Shown piece by piece: positions 1-7,027 of a DNA stretch of 9,823 nucleotides. The stretch covers positions 1-9,823 of the forward strand of contig DKJZ01000023.1 of assembly GCA_002454975.1 (NCBI GenBank), given 5' to 3'. Source of the stretch: Hylemonella sp. UBA6679 (lineage in GTDB: Bacteria; Pseudomonadota; Gammaproteobacteria; Burkholderiales; Burkholderiaceae_C). Within the stretch, counting starts at the first letter, position 1, and each line of letters begins with the position of its first letter. The notes below the pieces were generated by a model. It did no database searches, was not told the DNA's origin, and saw only the letters and a list, made by a program, of their open reading frames with translations. Both the position numbers and the translations under genes were made by a program.

Positions 1-1511
1 CGGATCGGGCTGGTGAAGTGGGTGTAGGCCTCAAAAGCCAAACCAAAGTGGCCGCTGTTGTGCGGGGTGTAAATGGCCTGCTGCATGGAGCGCAACAACA
101 TGGCGTGGATTTGCTGCGCGTCGGGCCGCTCTTTGGTGGCGTTGGCAATGGTCTGGAACTCACCGGGCTTGGGGTCGTCGCTCAAGGCCACGCCCACACC
201 CACGGCTTTGAGGTAGTTGCGCAGCAACTCGATCTTTTCAGGGGTGGGGCCTTCGTGCACCCGAAACAAGCCGGCGTGTTTGCTGTGACCGATGAAATCC
301 GCGCTGCAAACATTGGCCGCGAGCATGGCCTCTTCAATCAGGCGGTGGGCTTCGTTGCGGGTGCGCGGCACGATTTTTTCAATGCGGCCGTTGTCATCGC
401 AAATGATTTGGGTCTCGGTGGTTTCAAAGTCCACCGCGCCGCGCTTTTGTCGCGATTTGTGCAGTGCCAAGTACACATCATGCAGGTTGAGCAGGTCTTG
501 CACCCGCTCTTTGCGCTTGAGGGCTTGTGGGCCGCGCGTGTTGGCCAATATCGCGGCCACCTCGGTGTAGGTAAAGCGCGCATGGCTCCACATCACCGCG
601 GGGTAAAACTGGTAGGCCGACACCTCACCGTCGGTGGTGACAAACATGTCGCACACCATGCACAGGCGGTCCACCTCGGGGTTGAGCGAGCACAGCCCGT
701 TGGAGAGCTTCTCGGGCAGCATGGGGATCACGCGACGAGGAAAGTACACGCTCGTGGCGCGGTCGTAGGCGTCCACATCAATGGCCGAGCCGGTCTCCAC
801 ATAGTGGCTCACATCGGCAATGGCCACCAGCAAACGCCAGCCTTTGACGGCGTTTTTTCCACGGCCTTGCGTGGCGGGCTCGCAGTACACCGCGTCGTCA
901 AAATCGCGTGCGTCTTCACCGTCGATGGTGACCAGCGGCACGTCGGTCAGGTCCACGCGGTGCGTGGTGTCTTGGGCGCGCACCTTGTCTGGCAAGCCGC
1001 GGGCCTGGGCAATGCAGGCTTCAGAAAATTCATGCGGCACGCTGTACTTGCGCACGGCAATTTCAATTTCCATGCCGGGGTCGTCCATCTCGCCCAGCAC
1101 CTCTTTGACGCGGCCCACGGGTTGCCCAAACAAAGCCGGCGGCTCCACCAACTCAACCACCACCACTTGGCCGGTTTTGGCCTCGCCCGTGGCACCTTTG
1201 GGGATCAAAATATCTTGGCCGTAGCGCTTGTCTTCCGGGGCCACCAACCACACACCGCTTTCTTGCAGCAAGCGGCCAATGATGGGTTGGTTCGAACGCT
1301 CCACAATTTCAAGCACGCGGCCTTCGGGGCGGCCCTTGCGGTCAAAGCGCACCACACGGGCTTTGACGCGGTCTTTGTGCAGCACTGCGCGCATCTCATT
1401 GGGCGGCAGATAAATGTCGGGCTGATCGGTGTCACACACCACGAAGCCGTGACCATCACGGTGACCCTGAACGGTTCCTTCGATTTCTTCCAGCAGCGCG
1501 CCGGAACTCAC
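1..1511 (-). CDS. rnr: Ribonuclease R, N-terminal 503 residues (runs off the left edge)
   Basis: Processive 3'-5' exoribonuclease that degrades structured RNA and acts in tRNA, rRNA and mRNA quality control in the cytoplasm. The minus-strand frame opens with GTG at 1511 and reads MSSGALLEEIEGTVQGHRDG. A first cold-shock/OB domain lies at about residues 10-70 and a second at about 75-150. The RNB catalytic domain begins near 185, with the metal-binding aspartates in DGEDARDFDD (D197, D203, D205, D206). These match E. coli D272, D278, D280 and D281 with a constant offset of 75. The last residues seen are AYTHFTSPI, an RNB motif; the rest of RNB and the S1 domain lie outside. The offset means that the E. 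coli N-terminal helix-turn-helix region is absent. No clear Shine-Dalgarno sequence lies close to the GTG; an AGGAAAGAGAG stretch is 17 nt or more upstream. The identity is certain, the exact start less so. Confidence 0.95.
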   Translation of the reverse strand, partial: MSSGALLEEIEGTVQGHRDGHGFVVCDTDQPDIYLPPNEMRAVLHKDRVKARVVRFDRKGRPEGRVLEIVERSNQPIIGRLLQESGVWLVAPEDKRYGQDILIPKGATGEAKTGQVVVVELVEPPALFGQPVGRVKEVLGEMDDPGMEIEIAVRKYSVPHEFSEACIAQARGLPDKVRAQDTTHRVDLTDVPLVTIDGEDARDFDDAVYCEPATQGRGKNAVKGWRLLVAIADVSHYVETGSAIDVDAYDRATSVYFPRRVIPMLPEKLSNGLCSLNPEVDRLCMVCDMFVTTDGEVSAYQFYPAVMWSHARFTYTEVAAILANTRGPQALKRKERVQDLLNLHDVYLALHKSRQKRGAVDFETTETQIICDDNGRIEKIVPRTRNEAHRLIEEAMLAANVCSADFIGHSKHAGLFRVHEGPTPEKIELLRNYLKAVGVGVALSDDPKPGEFQTIANATKERPDAQQIHAMLLRSMQQAIYTPHNSGHFGLAFEAYTHFTSPI

Positions 1512-1518
1512 AGAATGT

Positions 1519-1528
1519 TTGATACAAT
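1519..1528. promoter_or_regulatory. Overlapping divergent -10 boxes for tRNA-Leu (+) and possibly rnr (-)
   Basis: On the plus strand TACAAT (1523-1528) lies 17 bp before the tRNA-Leu 5' end, a good -10 box for the tRNA. On the minus strand TATCAA (1524 down to 1519) lies 7 bp before the rnr GTG and could be a weak -10 for rnr. No good -35 is seen on either strand. The tRNA box is plausible; the rnr box is speculative. Confidence 0.45.
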
Positions 1529-1545
1529 GCTCTCTTTCCTGAAAT

Positions 1546-1630
<85 letters not shown>

Positions 1631-1636
1631 ATGTAT

Positions 1637-1659
1637 AACAAAACACCGCCTGTTTTGTT
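1637..1659. repeat. AT-rich perfect inverted repeat just after tRNA-Leu
   Basis: AACAAAACA (1637-1645) and TGTTTTGTT (1651-1659) are perfect reverse complements around the 5-nt loop CCGCC. It starts 6 nt after the tRNA CCA end and precedes the main terminator. It could form a trailer RNA hairpin that marks 3' processing, or a weak first terminator with a U-rich 3' arm. The function is not known. Confidence 0.6.
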
Positions 1660-1673
1660 GTCGGATATGAAAC

Positions 1674-1701
1674 AAAGCCGCTTCTTCAAGCGGCTTTTTT
1701 T
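1674..1701. terminator. Rho-independent terminator of tRNA-Leu, probably bidirectional
   Basis: AAAGCCGCTT (1674-1683) pairs perfectly with AAGCGGCTTT (1688-1697) around the loop CTTC, and T residues run to 1701 on the plus strand. The minus strand gives the same stem followed by TTTGTTT. It can therefore also end the convergent rimO transcript, whose stop codon is about 40 bp away. Confidence 0.9.
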
Positions 1702-1739
1702 ATGCCCCATGAACGTCGATGCGGCAAGGCCCTGGCCCA

Positions 1740-3137
1740 TCAGATGGGCAAGGCCACCAGGTCGTGCCCCTGGGTGCCCACAATGCGGGCTTTGGTGAAC
1801 TCACCGGCCTTCAAGGTTTTGCTGATTTTCTCGGGCGGCAAAAGATGCACCACGCCATCAATCTCGGGCGCATCGGCGTACGAACGCCCCACCCCGCCTT
1901 TGCGGCCCAGGGCAGGCGCCGAGTCCACCAGCACTTGCATGGTGGCACCAATGCGGCGTTGCAGTTTCTCTGCCGACACCTCTTCCACCACGGCCATGAA
2001 ACGCGCACGTCGCTCTTCACGCACCTCGGCACTGAGCATGCCCGGGATGTCGTTGGCCACCGCACCTTCAACAGGGCTGTAGGCAAAGCAACCCGCGCGG
2101 TCAATTTGCGCTTCACGCACAAAGTCCAGCAGGTGTTGGAATTCATCTTCGGTCTCGCCGGGAAAGCCGGCAATGAAGGTGCTGCGAATCACCAACTCAG
2201 GGCAGATCTCGCGCCAACGTTGGATGCGCTCCAAATTGCGCTCGCCGCTGGCCGGGCGCTTCATGCGCTTGAGCACATCGGGGTGGCTGTGTTGGAAAGG
2301 CACATCCAGGTATGGGAGCACCAAGCCGGTGGCCATCAGCGGGATCACCTCGTCCACCGAGGGGTAGGGGTACACATAGTGCAAACGCACCCAAGCGCCA
2401 TAAGGCGCGGCCATCTCGCCCAGTGTTTGCACCAGCTCGAGCATGCGGGTCTTGAGCGGCTTGCCATCCCAAAAACCGGTGCGGTATTTCGTGTCCACGC
2501 CATAGGCCGAGGTGTCTTGGCTGATCACCAGCAACTCTTTGACGCCGCCTTCAAACAAAGCCTTGGCTTCTTTGAGCACATCACCCACAGGGCGCGACAC
2601 CAAGTCGCCGCGCATGGAGGGGATGATACAAAACGTGCAGCGGTGGTTGCAGCCTTCGCTGATTTTCAGGTACGCGTAGTGGCGCGGCGTGAGCTTGATG
2701 CCCGCCTCACCAAAAGAATTGGCGAAGGTGTTGGGCACCAAATCAATGAAAGGGTCGTGCGGCTTGGGCAGGTGCGCGTGCACCACGTCCATCACCTCCT
2801 GCGTGGCATGTGGGCCCGTCACAGCCAGCACGCTGGGGTGGATTTGCTTGACCAGGTTGTTGCCATCGGTGCCCGCCTTGGCGCCCAGACAACCTGTAAC
2901 CACCACCTTGCCGTTCACATTGAGCGCCTCGCCTATGGTGTCGAGGCTTTCTTTGACCGCATCGTCAATGAAACCGCAGGTGTTGACGATGACCAGGTCC
3001 GCACCTTCAAAGGTTTTGGAGGTCTGGTAACCCTCAGCGCTGAGCTGGGTCAAGATGAGTTCAGAGTCGGTCAGCGCCTTGGGGCAACCCAGGCTGACAA
3101 AACCAATTTTCGGGGCGGTGGAGGTAACAGCGGTCAT
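1740..3137 (-). CDS. rimO: Ribosomal protein S12 methylthiotransferase RimO
   Basis: A radical-SAM enzyme with two [4Fe-4S] clusters that adds a methylthio group to the beta carbon of a conserved aspartate (D88/D89) of ribosomal protein S12. It has 465 residues, against about 441 in E. coli. The N-terminal UPF0004 domain (about 10-125) carries the three auxiliary-cluster cysteines C18 (SLGCPKALTDSE), C54 (NTCGF) and C83 (TGCLGAK). The radical-SAM domain carries C163, C167 and C170 in GCNHRCTFCIIPSMRG. A C-terminal TRAM domain (about 396-465) binds the substrate. The SLGCPK and IPSMRG wording is typical of RimO rather than MiaB. The ATG at 3137 is the first possible start before the conserved domain. 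It lies 50 bp behind phaR on the same strand and may be read through from it. A -10-like GACAAT sits 6 bp before the ATG, with no clear Shine-Dalgarno sequence. Confidence 0.97.
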   Translation of the reverse strand: MTAVTSTAPKIGFVSLGCPKALTDSELILTQLSAEGYQTSKTFEGADLVIVNTCGFIDDAVKESLDTIGEALNVNGKVVVTGCLGAKAGTDGNNLVKQIHPSVLAVTGPHATQEVMDVVHAHLPKPHDPFIDLVPNTFANSFGEAGIKLTPRHYAYLKISEGCNHRCTFCIIPSMRGDLVSRPVGDVLKEAKALFEGGVKELLVISQDTSAYGVDTKYRTGFWDGKPLKTRMLELVQTLGEMAAPYGAWVRLHYVYPYPSVDEVIPLMATGLVLPYLDVPFQHSHPDVLKRMKRPASGERNLERIQRWREICPELVIRSTFIAGFPGETEDEFQHLLDFVREAQIDRAGCFAYSPVEGAVANDIPGMLSAEVREERRARFMAVVEEVSAEKLQRRIGATMQVLVDSAPALGRKGGVGRSYADAPEIDGVVHLLPPEKISKTLKAGEFTKARIVGTQGHDLVALPI

Positions 3138-3187
3138 CCCGCTATTGTCCCAGTTATTGGCCAGAAGCCACCAAGATCAGCCAAACA

Positions 3188-3745
3188 TCAACGCTTGATG
3201 CCCATGTTGGCCAGCATCTGCTCAGTTTGCTTTTGCATTTGCTCTTGCATTTGGGCAAAAAGTTGCTGCGACTGCTCGAGGTTTTTGTTCATCAACGTCT
3301 GCACGGCCGGGGTTTGCAGGCCCATGAACTGGGTCCAGACTTCAGGCGACATGGCTTTGGAAGAACCGCTCATGGCCGCTTGCATGTCTTGCAAGGACTG
3401 CATGTTCTTCTCAAGGTAACCGCCCATGAAGCCCTGCATGGCATGGCCATAAAACCGGATGATGTTGGCCAGCACCGAGGTGGTGAACATGGGCGAGCCA
3501 GCGGCCTCTTCTTCCAAAATGATCTGCAACAAGATGCTGCGCGTGAGGTCGTCGCTGGTTTTGGCATCGCGCACCACAAAGGGCTCACTGGCCATGACCA
3601 TGGCCTTGATGTCACTCAAGGTGATGTAGCTCGACGTGCTGGTGTCGTAGAGGCGGCGGTTCGGGTATTTTTTGATGACACGCTCGGTGTCTGCACGCGT
3701 TTCAGCACCCGTTTCAGCACCCTTTTGTTTGGCTTTATGGTTCAT
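3188..3745 (-). CDS. phaR: Polyhydroxyalkanoate synthesis regulator PhaR
   Basis: A cytoplasmic DNA-binding repressor that also senses PHA granules. In related bacteria it represses phasin (phaP) genes and its own gene, and is released when it binds nascent polymer. The 185-residue protein has the PHB/PHA-accumulation regulator DNA-binding domain at about 22-83, with the hallmark VIKKYPNRRLYDTSTSSYIT. The PHB_acc segment (about 85-125) includes FYGHAMQGFMGGYLEKN. A Gln/Met-rich helical tail, likely amphipathic or coiled coil, runs from 155 to 183 (LEQSQQLFAQMQEQMQKQ). The start is fixed by AGGAG 5 nt before the ATG at 3745. The head contains a duplicated GAET from a 12-bp tandem repeat. It is followed by rimO and preceded by its own likely promoter. 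Confidence 0.95.
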   Translation of the reverse strand: MNHKAKQKGAETGAETRADTERVIKKYPNRRLYDTSTSSYITLSDIKAMVMASEPFVVRDAKTSDDLTRSILLQIILEEEAAGSPMFTTSVLANIIRFYGHAMQGFMGGYLEKNMQSLQDMQAAMSGSSKAMSPEVWTQFMGLQTPAVQTLMNKNLEQSQQLFAQMQEQMQKQTEQMLANMGIKR

Positions 3746-3775
3746 CGTGTCTCCTGTGCCTGTGCACCCTGACAG

Positions 3776-3797
3776 TGCTGCATTGCAACATATTCTA
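3776..3797 (-). promoter_or_regulatory. Candidate phaR promoter with PhaR-like operator
   Basis: On the minus strand a TAGAAT -10 box (3797 down to 3792) lies 46 bp before the phaR ATG; no good -35 is seen. Just downstream, over the expected transcription start, is CTGCATTGCAA (3778-3788). It contains the palindrome TGCA-T-TGCA and matches the CTGC-N3-GCAG pattern I recall for PhaR binding at 7 of 8 fixed positions. This would suit autorepression. The operator assignment is inference. Confidence 0.45.
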
Positions 3798-3838
3798 GGG
3801 TCATGGTAAACCCATTTTTCTGGATCCAGGTCAACACG

Positions 3839-5980
3839 TCAAACCCGGCGAAAGCCTGGCATGCCTTGCAGCAAGCGCTGGCCGTAGGCGGTATCGGTCA
3901 AACGCTTGTCGTAGCAAATCACCTGGCCTTGGTCTTGCTCGGTGCGGATGAGCCGCCCCACCCATTGGTTGAGCTTGATGCTGGTGGCCGGCACCACCAA
4001 CTCGCTGAAAGCATCACGCCCGCGCGACTGCAACCACTCTGAGCGAGCCTGCCCCACGGGGTCGGTCGGCGGGGTGAAGGGCAGCTTGGCAATCATCACG
4101 GTTTCGCAGTAAGCCCCGGGCAAATCCACACCCTGACCAAAGGACTGCAGGCCAAAAATCACCGAAGGCTTGCCCTCGTCGACCCGCTGTTTGTGGCGAC
4201 GCAAAATTTCTGGGCGAGACACATCGCCTTGCACCAACACCTGTTCGCGCAGATCGGCAGGCAGCGCAGACACCGCTTGGGACAAATGCGCACGTGAGGT
4301 GAACAGCACGAGTGCGCCTTGCTGCACGCTGCGCAGGTCTTGGGCGATGGCCTGGCTCACCTGGGTGTTGTAGGCCTCAAATTCTCTGGGCTCCGCGCTG
4401 GTGCGGTGCACCCGCAAACTGGCCTGGCGTTGAAAGTCAAAGGGGCTTTGCACCTCCAGCGTGCTCACCGCTGGGTCACGAGCCAGCCCCGACTCTGAGA
4501 GGAAAAAATCAAAGCGGCCACAAGAGGTGACGGTGGCTGATGTCACCACCGCGCCCCTGACGCGTGGCCACAAATAAGCCCCCAGCAAAGGCCCGGCTTG
4601 GAGCGGGCTGGCGTGCGCGGTGATGCGTACCAGGCCGCGCTCGTCGTCAAACGCAAACCACTTGGCATCGGGTGCTGTGTGCGCATCGGGCTGGCTGAGC
4701 ATGAGGCGTGATGTGTTGACCACACCGTCCAAACGCGGCACCAAAGCCCCCAGCGCGGCGTACATGCTGGAGAGGCGCTGCACCCGCTCGGGGGCGTCTT
4801 TGATCTGTTTGCCCAGCATGTCCGACATGCTTTTCATGTGCCCGGCCAGCGACTGCGCCAGGCGCGAGACCAGGCCCAAAGGCTCCAACAAAACCTCAGG
4901 CAGCTGGCCAAACGGCAGGCGTTCAGGCGCGCCTTTTTTAAGCGCCTCCAGACCCCATAAATCCATGACCAAAGTTTGCACATCGCTCAAGGCTTGGCGC
5001 ACATCGCGGCACAAGGTGATGGCTTGGGCCGTGCTGTCGTAGCGCAGCTCGGTGCCCACTTTTTGAATCCGTTTGGCAAGCTGGTCGGTCCACCGAAGGC
5101 TGGAGAGGTCCATGCTGGCGGCAAACTGAGAGCTGGCCACCTGAGGCAACTCATGGGCCTCGTCCAAAATGAGCAGGCTGTTGCTGACATCGGGCAACAC
5201 ATTGGCCCCCAGCGAAGCCAGCAACAAATCGTGGTTGGCCACAATGACTTGCGCGGTGCCCAGCTGCTTGCGGGCCTGGTAATACGCACACACACCAAAA
5301 TCTGCGCAGTGTCGCCCCGTGCAGGTGCTGCGGTCGGCAGAAATGCTGGGCCAATCCACCTCGGCCTGCGGCACTGGCAAGCTGTCGAGCTCGCCGTTCC
5401 AAGCACTGGGTGTGAGCTGTTTGGCCAAGCTTTGCAAGATCACGCGTTGTTGGCTGTGGGCATCCAGGGCTTGGGGGGCGGCGGGTGTGGGCAGCTCGTC
5501 GTCAAACAAATCGGCATGGGGGTCGGCCTCACCGCCGGCTGCCCGCATGAGCTTGGTGCGGCACACATAACGCCCTCGCCCTTTGGCCAAAGCGACCGTC
5601 ACGGTCTGCCCCACATGGTCGCCCAACAGCTCGATGAAGCGCGGCAGGTCTTTGTTGACCAGCTGCTCTTGCAAAGCCACGGTGGCTGTGGAGATGATGA
5701 CGCGGGTGTTGCGAGCCAAAGCGATGGTCATGGCGGGCACGCAAGCTGCCAAGCTTTTGCCCACCCCGGTGCCGGCCTGAATCACGGCAATGCGCCGCAC
5801 CGGCGCGTCTTGGTCGCCCAGGGTCACATCGCACAGGGTTTTGGCCACTTGCTCGGCCATGGCCTGCTGCCCCGGGCGATGGCTGAAATCACCCGCACGC
5901 GCGACCACCACCTCAAAAGCCGCCATGGCTTTGCGGTCGAGTGCCTCTTGGGCACCAAAGCCGTTTTGCGGTGATGTCAT
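3839..5980 (-). CDS. dinG: ATP-dependent DNA helicase DinG (Fe-S, XPD-like superfamily 2)
   Basis: A 5'-3' DNA helicase that in E. coli unwinds D-loops, R-loops and forked DNA and helps replication pass transcription complexes. The 713-residue protein has Walker A QAGTGVGKS (68-76) and a DEAH Walker B box (273-276). Four cysteines suit a [4Fe-4S] cluster: C140, C220, C225 and C231, whose last three have the same 5- and 6-residue spacing as E. coli DinG. A SATVTS helicase motif lies near 480-486, and motif VI QWVGRLIRTEQDQG at 672-685. The frame stays open upstream to 6094, but that stretch crosses a terminator and a tRNA, so the ATG at 5980 (MTSPQNGFG) is chosen; a GAGG lies 11 nt before it. 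The gene begins only 28 bp after the tRNA-Val terminator. No LexA-type CTGT-N8-ACAG box is seen. Confidence 0.93.
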   Translation of the reverse strand: MTSPQNGFGAQEALDRKAMAAFEVVVARAGDFSHRPGQQAMAEQVAKTLCDVTLGDQDAPVRRIAVIQAGTGVGKSLAACVPAMTIALARNTRVIISTATVALQEQLVNKDLPRFIELLGDHVGQTVTVALAKGRGRYVCRTKLMRAAGGEADPHADLFDDELPTPAAPQALDAHSQQRVILQSLAKQLTPSAWNGELDSLPVPQAEVDWPSISADRSTCTGRHCADFGVCAYYQARKQLGTAQVIVANHDLLLASLGANVLPDVSNSLLILDEAHELPQVASSQFAASMDLSSLRWTDQLAKRIQKVGTELRYDSTAQAITLCRDVRQALSDVQTLVMDLWGLEALKKGAPERLPFGQLPEVLLEPLGLVSRLAQSLAGHMKSMSDMLGKQIKDAPERVQRLSSMYAALGALVPRLDGVVNTSRLMLSQPDAHTAPDAKWFAFDDERGLVRITAHASPLQAGPLLGAYLWPRVRGAVVTSATVTSCGRFDFFLSESGLARDPAVSTLEVQSPFDFQRQASLRVHRTSAEPREFEAYNTQVSQAIAQDLRSVQQGALVLFTSRAHLSQAVSALPADLREQVLVQGDVSRPEILRRHKQRVDEGKPSVIFGLQSFGQGVDLPGAYCETVMIAKLPFTPPTDPVGQARSEWLQSRGRDAFSELVVPATSIKLNQWVGRLIRTEQDQGQVICYDKRLTDTAYGQRLLQGMPGFRRV

Positions 5981-6008
5981 GTGCGCCGTGGCCTCACGCT
6001 GTAGGCGT

Positions 6009-6045
6009 AAAAAAACCTCTCGGGCCTGGGGGCACGCAAGAGGTT
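6009..6045 (-). terminator. Rho-independent terminator of tRNA-Val
   Basis: On the minus strand AACCTCT (6045-6039) pairs with AGAGGTT (6020-6014) around an 18-nt loop that can pair further inside, and a run of T follows down to 6009. It starts 9 nt after the tRNA CCA end and lies 28 bp upstream of the dinG ATG. Confidence 0.8.
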
Positions 6046-6054
6046 GATGTTGTT

Positions 6055-6131
6055 TGGTAGGCGATATTGGACTCGAACCAACGACCCCCACCATGTCAAG
6101 GTGGTGCTCTAACCAGCTGAGCTAATCGCCT
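6055..6131 (-). tRNA. tRNA-Val(GAC)
   Basis: A 77-nt tRNA on the minus strand, from AGGCGAT (5' end at 6131) to ATCGCCT, discriminator A (6058) and encoded CCA (6057-6055). The D arm is GCTC/GAGC. The anticodon stem CCACC/GGTGG encloses TTGACAT, giving anticodon GAC at 6097-6095, which reads GUC and GUU. The T arm is GTTGG-TTCGAGT-CCAAT. The inner arms match what I recall of E. coli tRNA-Val(GAC). Confidence 0.97.
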
Positions 6132-6141
6132 GAAGCCACAG

Positions 6142-6147
6142 ATTGTA
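6142..6147 (-). promoter_or_regulatory. -10 box of the tRNA-Val promoter
   Basis: TACAAT on the minus strand (6147 down to 6142) lies 10 bp before the tRNA 5' end, the usual spacing for a tRNA promoter with a very short leader. It is the same hexamer as at tRNA-Leu. The -35 region (near CCACGG) is poor. Confidence 0.55.
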
Positions 6148-6186
6148 GCAGGTCGAATGCGCAACCGTGGGCCGGTTTGCTTGGGA

Positions 6187-6220
6187 CATAATTCCGCTTG
6201 ACGTTGACGTAAACGTCAAC
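6187..6220 (+). promoter_or_regulatory. Promoter/operator region of the acyl-CoA dehydrogenase-type SDR gene, with 18-bp palindrome
   Basis: A perfect palindrome GTTGACGTAAACGTCAAC (6203-6220, 8-bp arms around AA) lies 28 bp before the ATG. It is preceded by a second TTGACG (6198-6203), so TTGACG occurs twice in tandem. A possible -10 CATAAT (6187-6192) would start transcription near 6199, putting the palindrome right after the start as a repressor site. Alternatively TTGACG is a -35 and the true -10 is weak. Inverted ACGT-N2-ACGT sites of this kind are what I recall for MerR-family LiuR regulators of branched-chain amino acid catabolism in proteobacteria. The regulator is inferred. Confidence 0.6.
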
Positions 6221-6248
6221 CCACACAACACCTTATTTGGAGAGATTC

Positions 6249-7007
6249 ATGGAGATAGCAGGCAAGGTTTTTATCGTCACCGGTGGCGCATCGGGTTTGG
6301 GTGAGGGCACGGCCCGCATGTTGTCGGCCAATGGCGCCAAAGTGGTGATTGCCGACATGCAGGTCGACAAAGGCGAGGCCATCGCCCAAGAAATTGGCGG
6401 CGCCTTTGTGAAGTGCGACGTGAGCAACGAGGCCGACGGCCAGGCCGTGGTGGCCAAAGCCACCTCGCTGGGTAAGCTCATGGGTTTGGTGAACTGCGCT
6501 GGCATTGCCCCCGCAGAAAAAACCGTGGGTAAAAACGGCCCGCACAACCTGGCCGTGTACACAAAAACCATCATGGTCAACCTGGTGGGCAGCTTCAACA
6601 TGATTCGCTTGGCCGCCGATGCCATGTGCAAAAACGAGCCCGAGTCCACCGGCGAGCGCGGCGTGATGATTTCCACCGCTTCTGTGGCAGCTTACGACGG
6701 TCAAATTGGCCAGGCCGCTTACAGCGCCTCCAAAGGTGGCGTGGTGGGCATGACCCTGCCCATCGCCCGCGATTTGGCCCGCAACGGCATCCGCAACATG
6801 ACGATTGCCCCCGGCATTTTCGGTACGCCCATGATGTTTGGCATGCCCCAAGAGGTGCAAGACGCGCTGGCGGCGGCGGTGCCCTTCCCATCACGCTTGG
6901 GTACGCCCGAGGACTACGCCAAACTGGCCAAGCACATCATTGAAAACGACATGCTCAACGGCGAAGTCATCCGTTTGGACGGCGCAATCCGCCTGGCACC
7001 GCGCTGA
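6249..7007 (+). CDS. SDR-family 3-hydroxyacyl-CoA dehydrogenase (HSD10 / 17-beta-HSD type 10-like)
   Basis: A classical short-chain dehydrogenase of 252 residues. The Rossmann motif TGGASGLG is at 11-18, D36 after beta-2 favours NAD+, and NCAG is at 82-85. The active site is N111, S145, Y158 and K162 (YSASK). The segments VAAYDGQIGQAAYSASKGG and PFPSRLG and the C-terminal LNGEVIRLDGAIRL closely resemble human HSD10, 2-methyl-3-hydroxybutyryl-CoA dehydrogenase. The likely role is NAD-dependent oxidation of short or branched 3-hydroxyacyl-CoA in isoleucine or fatty acid breakdown. It is a soluble enzyme, with no signal peptide. The ATG at 6249 is chosen because GGAGAG lies 5 nt before it; an in-frame TTG 12 nt upstream would overlap that site. 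It stands alone between tRNA-Val and dnaG, with a palindromic operator in front and a terminator behind. The family is certain, the exact substrate inferred. Confidence 0.9.
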   Translation: MEIAGKVFIVTGGASGLGEGTARMLSANGAKVVIADMQVDKGEAIAQEIGGAFVKCDVSNEADGQAVVAKATSLGKLMGLVNCAGIAPAEKTVGKNGPHNLAVYTKTIMVNLVGSFNMIRLAADAMCKNEPESTGERGVMISTASVAAYDGQIGQAAYSASKGGVVGMTLPIARDLARNGIRNMTIAPGIFGTPMMFGMPQEVQDALAAAVPFPSRLGTPEDYAKLAKHIIENDMLNGEVIRLDGAIRLAPR

Positions 7008-7027
7008 ACGCTCCTTGCGTTTGCGCT

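Noticed and set aside
1719..3419. Long plus-strand open frame (566 codons) opposite rimO and phaR
   Set aside because: It spans two well-supported minus-strand genes and has no recognisable motif.
3820..3829. CTGGATCCAG palindrome after dinG as its terminator
   Set aside because: The stem would be only 3 bp around GATC, and on the minus strand it is followed by A residues, not T.
4976..5974. Plus-strand open frame (332 codons) opposite dinG
   Set aside because: It is a codon-bias shadow of DinG, whose helicase and Fe-S motifs are clear.
5997..6013. CTGT followed by AT-rich bases before dinG as a LexA box
   Set aside because: The second half-site is AAAA instead of ACAG.
5981..6094. 38-codon N-terminal extension of dinG
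   Set aside because: It would start inside tRNA-Val and read through the tRNA terminator; the DinG homology and the ATG at 5980 fit better.
6216..6860. Minus-strand open frame (214 codons) opposite the SDR gene
   Set aside because: The plus strand codes a full SDR with all catalytic residues and a good ribosome site; the antisense product is His-rich without motifs.
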